The notes under the pieces were generated by a model. That model made no database searches, was not told where the DNA came from, and saw only the letters and a list, made by a program, of their open reading frames with translations. A stretch of DNA of 26,559 bases from a virus: the IMG/VR virus record IMGVR_UViG_3300045747_000119, positions 1 through 26,559 of that record. The stretch is one strand, 5' to 3'. Positions 12,632-21,200 of this stretch are shown piece by piece (positions within the stretch are counted from its first letter, which is position 1; each line of letters starts with the position of its first letter). The translations under genes were made by a program, and so were the position numbers.

Positions 12632-12698
12632 TTATTAAGTACAGATAAATATCTAGTCAATAATATATTAAAACACATAACCATATAAAGGAATCAAT

Positions 12699-14291
12699 AT
12701 GGCATATAATTTATCAAGAAATAGTAGAGTATTTGTTACTACGAACCTAAGTACTGGAGCAGGGCAGGGAACTGTTATTACTGCAGCGGGCTCTGGAACA
12801 AGTAGCGCCGCAGGACAAGTATTTACTACAGGATTTAATACAACTAATACCTTTGAACTACAAGTACTTGACGGATTTAAATTCTCTCAAGCTACAAGTA
12901 CTGCTAATATTCAAATCAAAGAAGCAGGGAACACTCCTATTCGTGGACAGAGAGCCTTTAATACAGCTCTTAATCCTGTAGATATTAGTTTCTCTACGTA
13001 TATTCGTCCACGTAAGCCCTCAGGAACAGCAGGAACAGCATTTACCTTAGGAAATACTACAGCGGAAGAAAGAGTACTTTGGAATGCCTTACTAGGGTCC
13101 GTAGCAGTAAGTAAGTGTTCAGATCCTAACGGTACAGCAGGGGGTGCAGTAATATCTGCAACTACTATTACCGGAGCTACAGGATTTACTCGTGCAACAA
13201 CTGCCGCTTCTGCCATAACTTTAGCAGGCACAGCAATGTCTGGCCTGCCAGTAGTTAATGATATTGTTTATATTAAACAAGCTTCGGTAGCAGCAAATAT
13301 GATAGGATGGAACGGACCCGCACAAGTAGTTAGCGCTTCCGCTACTAGCATTGTATTTAACTATTTAGACACTCCTATAGTTTCAGCAGGTACAGCAAAT
13401 GCTTCTCCTGTAACAGTTACATGGGAACGAGCAGCTTGGGTAGAAAATGCTTCTGTAACAGGAGGAACTTCTTATGCAGAAGTAACTTCTGCAACTTCTA
13501 ATAAAAACCAACTACAAGCTATAGCATTTATATTTGTAGTAGATAACTCTACTTATGTTATTGAAAACTGTGCTATAGATCAAGTACAGGTAGATTTTGG
13601 TCTAGATGCTATTGCAACAGCCGCTTGGACTGCTAAAGGTACTAAGCTTATTCAACTAGCGGGAGCAAGCATAGCTACTGTATCTTCGGATACAAATGCG
13701 GGACTAGATAATGCTACAGTAGTATTTGGAGCGACTAACCTAGCAGGGACAGCCCAAGGAAAAGTAACTAGTGCAAACTACATTACTAATAAGTTGTCTA
13801 CATTACAGGTTAAGAGCTTACTAGGAAATATAGGAGATACTTTAGGATCTGATAAAACATATTCTCTAGTGCTTACTGCGGGTAATATTACTATAGCTAA
13901 TAATATTACATATGTAACTCCTACTAATATGGGTGTTGTAAATACTCCTATAGGATACTTTACTGGAACTAGAGCAATTAGCGGAACTTTAAATGCCTAT
14001 TTAAAAACAGGTACTAATGAAGCCTCTACACTATTAACGGACGTATTATCCGCAGCAGGAACTTCTGCTGAAACTAAGTTCCGTATACAAGTAGAGCTCG
14101 GTGGAGGAGCTAATGGTACTCGTCTAGAACTAGAAATGCCTGGTGTTATGTTAGGTGTTCCAAGCGTAGATGTAGCAGACGTTATCTCAACCGCTATTAC
14201 ATTCAATGCTCAAGGTACTTCTAACACTACAGCAACTAGCTACGATATTGCAAATACTAATGATATTAGTATTCGTTACTTCTCTGCTTAA
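12699..14291 (+). CDS. major tail tube protein
   Basis: A 530-aa, Thr/Ala/Ser-rich protein with AAGGA six bases before the ATG. The N-terminal segment, with LQVLDGFKFSQAT near residue 55 and RGQRAFNTALNPVDISFSTY near 80-100, matches tail tube proteins of long-tailed phages. Central and C-terminal parts (about 140-200 and 320-480) are beta-rich and probably include added Ig-like surface domains, which explains the length, since simple tube proteins have 150-250 residues. Several arginines use CGT, as in the capsid gene, in line with high expression. It is followed by a terminator at 14306-14341 and then by the tail chaperone pair. Confidence 0.85.
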   Translation: MAYNLSRNSRVFVTTNLSTGAGQGTVITAAGSGTSSAAGQVFTTGFNTTNTFELQVLDGFKFSQATSTANIQIKEAGNTPIRGQRAFNTALNPVDISFSTYIRPRKPSGTAGTAFTLGNTTAEERVLWNALLGSVAVSKCSDPNGTAGGAVISATTITGATGFTRATTAASAITLAGTAMSGLPVVNDIVYIKQASVAANMIGWNGPAQVVSASATSIVFNYLDTPIVSAGTANASPVTVTWERAAWVENASVTGGTSYAEVTSATSNKNQLQAIAFIFVVDNSTYVIENCAIDQVQVDFGLDAIATAAWTAKGTKLIQLAGASIATVSSDTNAGLDNATVVFGATNLAGTAQGKVTSANYITNKLSTLQVKSLLGNIGDTLGSDKTYSLVLTAGNITIANNITYVTPTNMGVVNTPIGYFTGTRAISGTLNAYLKTGTNEASTLLTDVLSAAGTSAETKFRIQVELGGGANGTRLELEMPGVMLGVPSVDVADVISTAITFNAQGTSNTTATSYDIANTNDISIRYFSA

Positions 14292-14305
14292 GTAATAAGT
14301 TTCAC

Positions 14306-14341
14306 AGGGGTGGGATAAAAAGCTTGCCCACCCCTCTTTTT
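14306..14341 (+). terminator. intrinsic terminator after the tail tube gene
   Basis: AGGGGTGGG (14306-14314) pairs with CCCACCCCT (14327-14335) around a 12-base loop, followed by CTTTTTT. No clear promoter is seen before the next gene, so the chaperone genes probably depend on read-through. Confidence 0.88.
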
Positions 14342-14366
14342 AACAATAATAAGGTATAATAATAAA

Positions 14367-14804
14367 ATGTCAGATGAAATCGTAAGTCTTAAAAGTCTTT
14401 TAGTTCCTACTAAATCAGTAGAAGTAGAATACCCTGGGTTTGAAGGGTTTAAACTTAATCTTTGCTTCTTATCTCGTGAAGAACTAATGAAGATTCGTAA
14501 AAAGGCTACAAAAATTGAGTATAAAAATCGTCAGCCTGTGGAAACACTAAATGATGACCTATTCCTACAACTATATGTAGATGGGTGTATCCAAGGATGG
14601 ACTGGTCTTAAGTTCGCCTACTTAGAATCTCTAGCCCCTGTAGATGTATCTGGACAAAAATCAGATAATACATTGGCTTACTCGCGTGAAAATGCACTAT
14701 TTTTAATGAAGGCGTCATCTAACTTTGACTCTTTTATTAGTGAAACCGTTACTGAATTATCAAATTTTCAGAGTCCCAGTGGGAGCAAGTCGGAATCCAA
14801 ATAA
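14367..14804 (+). CDS. tail assembly chaperone, short form (gpG-like)
   Basis: A 145-aa protein encoded between the tail tube and tape measure genes, where the gpG/gpGT chaperones of long-tailed phages lie. It starts MSDEIVSLKSLLVP and contains the compact VEYPGFEGFKLNLCFLSREELMKIRKKA region. It likely coats the tape measure during tail assembly and is absent from the mature virion. The reading frame passes the slippery site A AAT TTT at 14762-14768 shortly before its stop codon, so part of the ribosomes should move to the -1 frame. An AAGG lies about 12 bases upstream of the ATG, which is weak. Confidence 0.85.
   Translation: MSDEIVSLKSLLVPTKSVEVEYPGFEGFKLNLCFLSREELMKIRKKATKIEYKNRQPVETLNDDLFLQLYVDGCIQGWTGLKFAYLESLAPVDVSGQKSDNTLAYSRENALFLMKASSNFDSFISETVTELSNFQSPSGSKSESK
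14762..14784 (+). promoter_or_regulatory. programmed -1 ribosomal frameshift site
   Basis: Heptamer A AAT TTT (14762-14768) in the correct phase (zero-frame codons TCA AAT TTT). After a 5-base gap follows a small stem TCCC-AGT-GGGA (14774-14784). The -1 frame is open from 14756 into the downstream gene. Confidence 0.85.
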
Positions 14805-15139
14805 AATCATTTTATCAGAACTCTCAAGTAGGAATGACTAAAAATCAATATTTTGAGATGTGTGAAATGCTTAATCAGGACCCTATTAAAGAAAATATAC
14901 CTATAGAGTACGAGGATTTACATGAAGAAGTCCAAGAAGCTATAGGTGTATATAATATGCTCCAGGATAACTGGGATAGTATGAACGGAAACTATTTAGG
15001 TAAAAGTATGTCAGGTATTTATGATGTATTTAATATTATGGGCGTAGAGGATGCAAAAAGTTGCTTCTTTATTATTTCCACACTAGACAGACATAGAAGT
15101 GAAATTATCAATAGTAAAAATAAAAAGCCTGCTAAATAA
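14768..15139 (+). CDS. tail assembly chaperone T-domain, read by -1 frameshift (gpGT-like)
   Basis: The -1 frame is open from 14756 to the stop codon at 15139. Read from the slip site it adds 123 residues to the first 134 of gpG, giving a 257-aa GT fusion. The stretch before the first ATG of this frame (14834) reads SESQWEQVGIQIKSFYQNSQVG, a sensible protein segment continuous with what follows, which argues that the frame is entered by frameshift and not by a new start. No good ribosome binding site precedes 14834. In lambda the T-domain recruits tail tube protein to the tape measure; the same is inferred here. The 3' end of the gene forms part of the following terminator. Confidence 0.88.
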   Translation, partial: SESQWEQVGIQIKSFYQNSQVGMTKNQYFEMCEMLNQDPIKENIPIEYEDLHEEVQEAIGVYNMLQDNWDSMNGNYLGKSMSGIYDVFNIMGVEDAKSCFFIISTLDRHRSEIINSKNKKPAK

Positions 15140-15155
15140 AATTAGCAGGCTTTTT
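15122..15155 (+). terminator. intrinsic terminator overlapping the chaperone stop codon
   Basis: A perfect 14-bp stem AAAAAGCCTGCTAA (15122-15135)/TTAGCAGGCTTTTT (15142-15155) with a 6-base loop. The TAA stop codon (15137-15139) lies in the loop, so translating ribosomes should disturb the hairpin. Confidence 0.92.
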
Positions 15156-15177
15156 CTATGCATTAAATATTTTATCC

Positions 15178-15206
15178 TTGACATATGCTTGGTGTTATGT
15201 TATACT
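15178..15206 (+). promoter_or_regulatory. promoter of the tape measure unit
   Basis: TTGACA (15178-15183), 17-bp spacer, TATACT (15201-15206), extended -10 TG, 23 bases after the preceding terminator. It resembles the other two late promoters in spacing and in the TATGTTA context. Confidence 0.78.
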
Positions 15207-15252
15207 GGCATATAAAATTTATAAGTCTATAGACTTTACGCGAGGTATAAAT

Positions 15253-18200
15253 ATGGCCGCTGATGTACAAATAACCCTAAGTCTTGTAGATGGTGGATCA
15301 ATAAAACTAACTACAAAAGATGTACAAACGTTAAAAGAACAATTACTAGCTACAGAACAACAGGCTACCAGAACATCTAAAGCGGTTAGCCAGGCGGGTG
15401 CTAGACCTGCAGGAGCTGCTATGGCTAGTGCAGGAATACCTCAATACGCTGCTTCTTCGGGTATGGATAGGGGTACTACTGGCGCAGGAGGAGGAGATGC
15501 ATCTAAAGATTTTGCTCGTCAAGCCCAAGGGCTGGGCGGGCTTGTACACGTCTATGCAACTTTCGCTGCCAATTTATTTGCCGTAGGTGCTGCATGGACA
15601 GCCTTAAGTATAGCAGCTGATACAGCAAATCTTATTAAAGGAATGGACCAATTATCTGTATCTAGTGGAAAAAGCTTAACTAACGTGGCTAGACAACTTA
15701 GAGATGTAACAGAGGGGGCTATAAGTATGAAGGCCGCTATGACTGCTACAGCACAAGCTAATGCAGGCCAATTAAGCGGAGATCAGTTTCTTCGCCTAGC
15801 ACAGGTAGCTAAAAATGCATCTACTGCTCTAGGAAGAGACCTTCCGGAATCCTTAAGTAGATTAACCCTAGGGGTAGTTAAATCACAGCCTGAATTATTA
15901 GACGAACTTGGTATTATTGTTCGTGTAACTCAAGCCCAAAATGCGTACGCTAGACAACTAGGGGTATCAGTAACCTCTCTTACAGCGTATCAGAAAAGCC
16001 AAGCTTTCGCAAATGAAGCTATTAAACAAGGTGAGATTAAATTTGGAGCTATTAATGTAGAAGTAAATCCATATTCAAAACTAATGGCTAGTATGACAGA
16101 TCTAGCTACGTCTGGATTAAACCTAATAAATACTGTATTAGGCCCTGTTGCTAAATATTTAGCTGAAAGTCCTACTACCTTAGCTTTAGTTATGGCAGGA
16201 ATAGCAACTATGCTAGTATCAAAAGCAATTCCAGCTTTATCAGAGTGGAGGGTGGGACTTGTTAAATCAGCAGAGGCTGCCGCAGTAACAGCAAAAAAAC
16301 TAGCCGAAACTCATGAGCTATTTAAAGCAAATGCAGCTGCTCAAGCAGGAGACGCCATAATGGAGCCTCTAAATGCAAAAATTAACGCAGGAATAGCTAA
16401 TATCAGAACTAACTTAGCTAAAGCATTACCAGAAAATTCAAGATTACTTAGTAAAATAATGTCTGAGGCTTATACTCCTAGTACTTCCGATGATAAATCT
16501 TTCGAAAGACAACAAAAACTTAACGAAAGTCAGTTAAAACAGGCCAATATACTGATGGATAATAATGCTCTATCAGAAAGCCAAAAAATAATAGTACAAC
16601 AAACAATAGCCGCAAGAGAAAAAGATATAGATTTAATAAAAATAGCCAGGATGGAACTACAGGCTACTATAGTAGAGCAAGAAAAACTATCCATAGAAGC
16701 TGCAAAAACAGCCGAAGCAATAGGTAGACCAGGTAACTTCGCTAGTTTAGAAGCAGCTCATAATAGAAATGCTAAGTCCGCTGCACAGAAAGCCGAATCC
16801 GCTGCTGTACTTGCTAATGTAGGACAAAATACTCAAGAAATGGGTCCAGGAGCTGCACTGAAAAAACTGTGGTCAGATACTTTAAATGGTACAAATGCTT
16901 CATTCGATGAAAATGGTAAAGTAGTAGAGAAAAGTACAAATAGATTAATAGTATGGAGAGCAATCGCGACTTTAACGTCAGGAACAGCAAGAATATTAGC
17001 AGTATCAATAACTACCATAGCAATGAGTTTAATGAACGTATTTGCAGTTATAGGTATGGTAGTAATGGTATTTGATATGCTTAATAGTGCTTTTAATAGT
17101 AATGCAAAACAAGTAGAGAAATTTAAATCAGAAGTAGAATCTATGAGTACAGCAGTAGATACAGCCTCTAGTACTATTGATAATTTAAATAAAAAGAACA
17201 CTAAGGACTTTCTAAATGAAGAAAGTATGAAAGCAAGAAGCAATGCCGTAGCAGGACTAGCAGATAGCCTTATTAAAACAGCAGAAGCATATAATGAAGC
17301 GGATAGAAATTCAGGAATATGGAGTAGAGGACTAGATAGTATAAAATTGTACGGAGACCTTTCTAGTACTTTAATAGAGAACTTACCTAAAAATATTGAA
17401 CAATCATTAAATTTAGCTACAGATGAGGTATCTAAAAGTAAGTTTAGGGGTACTTTATCTGATATACTACAATTAAAACCTGAAGAGACTCTTAACTTAA
17501 AAACTGCAGAAGAGGCTTTAAATAGACTAACTAAACCAGAGAGAATAGCCGCGGTAGAGAAAATAGCTGCTGCAGAAAAAGCATTAAGCAATAATATAAA
17601 TAATGCTACTTCTAATACTACTACATTTACTACTAGCTTGGATAATGCAGGTAAAAGTTTTAAAGCTATGACTACAAGTTTATTACCTTCAGATACAGCA
17701 GGAAAATTTGCATCTGATCAAATAGATTCAGCAAATGCTCTTGCTAAAGCCCTACATAACCCTATTCAGGGAGTAGAAGCACTTTCAAAAGCCACAGAAG
17801 ATTTAAATATGATACAAATGATGTCCCCTAGTGTTAGAAAACAGTTTGAGGAACAATCTTCTGTAATAAACAGCCTTCAAGAAGCATACTCTAAAGCAAC
17901 ATCTGAAGCGTCTAACTACGAGAAAAAAGCACAAGACTTAAAGCAGAAGTCAGGAAGTATGGCCTCTACAGCTACTAAGTATGAGATAGTTACCCTACAA
18001 AAACAAGCACAAGAAGCTAGAGATACAGCTAATAAGCTTGCTCCTGAACTTGAAAAAATGACTAAAGGTATAGGGGCACTTGTTTCAGGAGATATGTTCG
18101 ATCAAGGAGTTAAAAACTTAACTAAAAAATTAATAGAAGCAGGGGAAGCAGCAGGTATAGCAATAGCAAAAAATGCTTTTAAAGGAGGAGTAACTACTCC

Positions 18201-21200
18201 AGAAGCAGTAGCAGCTATGACTAAGTTAGAAGTAGAAGGTATAAATACTCAAATTAGATTAATAGATGCTACATTAAGTTTATCTAAAAATATGGAAGAA
18301 GCTGCAATATCTAAAACGATAACTGATGCAGGCATAAATAGTAGTAAACAAGAAGCAATAATTAAAGATGGAGCTTCCTCCCCTGCCGCAGTAGCAGCAG
18401 CAAGAGTCGCAATAGCCTCCAATAACTCTACTATAGAGATAAGTCAAAGAAGTCAAAAAATATTAGAAGAAGTAACTAAAGCTTTTAATAGTCCAACAGA
18501 ACTACAGAAAATTTCTGATAAGTATAAAGGTGATGTTGTTTTAACCCCTGCATTAAGTTTGCTTAAGCAAGGAATTGGGGCCTCGCAACAAAAAGTAGGC
18601 TTAGGAGCTCAAAAAACAAATATCATAGAAGATGGAGCTATTGGGATACTCACAGCAACTAATACTCAATTACAAAAAGTTAGTACGTTTGAAAAAAGTA
18701 TATTAGATAATAGACTAGCAAGTAATACTACCTTAAGGAGTTCTTTAGGATCCTATAATACTGTTTTAGAAGTTGAAGCAGTATCCCTAGTTAATAGCCG
18801 TGAAGAACTGCTTATTAAAGATAAGCAAAGAGATTTACAAAATCAAATTGATAAGTCTACTAAAATTATTTCTGACCATACTAAGAAGGGAATAATAGAG
18901 GAAGGTGTGTTAGCACAACAAAATGCAGATATAACAGATAAACATAATGCTTTATTATTACAATTAAACTCATCTACAGAAGCAGTTCATGCCTCAGAGG
19001 CTGAGTATAATAAAAATAAATTTGCAGAAAGTACAAGAATAGTCGCCTTAGATAATGCACACCTACAAGCCTTAGAGGAGCAGCGCCAAAGTAAAATATC
19101 CATAGGCTTAACTGAACTAGAAACCGCTAATTCATTATATACCCTTAATCAACAACTATACGCTCAAAGTAAATTAAAATTAGAAACAGAAAGAATTAAT
19201 AGTAAAGAAGTACTAGATCTTAATAAAGTAGCAAGTGATAAAGCAATAGCACTAGGTAAAATAGAAATGGCTATTGCAGATGCTAAAATAGAAGCGCAGC
19301 TAGAGTTTAACAGAGTATCTAATAATCCTAAAGCTACTAGATCTGAAAAAGCCTCTGCTAGCAGTACTTTAGAATCAAAAATATCCTCTATCGGTGTTGG
19401 TAGATCTGCTCAAATCGCCGAGGTAAGTAAGGCATATGAGGATCAAACTAGTAAAATAATAGCAAATTCAGAGGCCCAAAGAGCTTCGGTAAAAAGTACT
19501 GCGGATATAGCAGTAGCTCAGGCAAATGTAAATGATAAACTAAAAGAGCAGCAAGGTATTATAACCAGTCTTACTTCTTTATTTAGTACTTTAGGTACTA
19601 CTATAAGCACAGTATCTAGTGATTGGGCAAATAATACAGCTAAACAAGCTAAATTAGATGCAGGATATGAAGATCAAAAGAATAAGTATGCTACAGAAAC
19701 TGCAGAAAGAGCTGCATTAGATAAAAACTACGCTAAACAAACCGATGAGCTTACCATGGGTAACTTATCGTCGACTAAAAAGTTATTTAGTGAAAAATCA
19801 TCTGCATACCAAGCCATATCTAAAATAGAAATGGCCGTTCACTTAGTAACCATGGGAATATACCTAAAAGAAAATGCTGCAAAGATGTTTAGTACAGGAG
19901 TAACTTTAGTACAAAATGGACTAAAAACAGCCTCTAATATAATTACTGGAGCTGCTGCTTTTTTTGCGGAGTCAGGGTGGGCAGGATTTATAGGGGTAGC
20001 AGCAATGATGGCCCTATTAGCAACTTTAGGACATAGCGGTGGTGGGGGAGGGGGTGCTCCTGCAATACCTGAAAATTTAGGGGCAGCACAAGGAGGTGGA
20101 GTACTTGGAGATAAAACCAAATCCTCCGACTCAATAACACAAGGTATTGACTTACTTGCTAAAAACTCAAATCCTTTATTAGACTATAATAAAAAGATGT
20201 TAGCTAGTATGCAAAGTATTGCTGGTGACATGTCTGGGTTATCTACAGCTATTTATAAAATAGCAGGAATAAACGATCCTAGTGCCCTAGACTCTCCTTG
20301 GGCAGGTATAGAGAGTAAAACAGTATCGGGATTAACTAAAGCTTTTGGAACTATTGCTCCTATATTAGGGAATATTATAGGAAGTATATTTGGAGGGAGT
20401 ACAACTACCTCTATTACTCAAACAGGCATACAAATAAAAGGGTTTATAGATGCTGTAGGAACTTTTAATGGTGCAGTAATTTCCTATGCTAATATAACCC
20501 AGAAAACTAGTGGAGGATGGTTTGCCTCAGATAGTTATAGTAGTTGGGTACAAACTTCTACAGCAGGTATGGAGGAAGCATCTGCAAAGGTAGGAAAGAT
20601 TATAACCGGAATATCTAATACAATTAAGGAAGGCCTAAAGCAAATGGAGGGCAGCATTAGTCAACAAACTATTGATCAAGCTATGGCTAAAATACAAGCA
20701 GTACCTATAGATCTTGCAATAGCTTTAAATGGGCTAACCCCCGATGAACAATTAAAGAAATTAAATACAACCTTTAGTAATGTATTTGATTCTTTTGCCC
20801 GAACTGCTATGCCTAATATTGATTTATTTATACAAGCAGGAGAATCTGCAGGACAAACATTTGCTAGGATAGCTAAACAAATACAAAATGTTGGTATGTC
20901 TCTTAAACTAATAGGGACTATATACACGGATCCCGTACATAGAGCCGCTAAAACAAATTCAGAAATTATATCTTCAAATAAGGCATATCAGCAAGTAGTA
21001 GTGCATAATATAATAGAAACTATTAAAGGAATATGGTCCCCACAATATATTAAAGATATGCAAACACCCGCCCCAATGCCTGCACAGATGCAAATAATTT
21101 ATACTAAGTTAACTAGTGCAGTAGATCTTTTTAATAAACAACCAAAGGCTACGGACTATACAAGAGCAATATTTGCATTAAGTACTGCAAAGGCCAATCA

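Noticed and set aside
14834-15139. Independent 101-aa gene starting at the ATG at 14834
   Set aside because: No convincing ribosome binding site, and the open frame with a slippery site upstream explains it better as a frameshift product.
15178-15252. Upstream extension of the tape measure frame to TTG at 15178
   Set aside because: This stretch contains the promoter; the ATG at 15253 has a good ribosome binding site.
16833-17591. 252-codon minus-strand open frame inside the tape measure gene
   Set aside because: Antisense shadow of a long AT-rich, Ala-rich gene; no ribosome binding site, promoter or recognisable domain.
20035-20060. Glycine run in the tape measure as a junction of two fused genes
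   Set aside because: The frame and composition continue unchanged on both sides; a flexible linker is a sufficient explanation.
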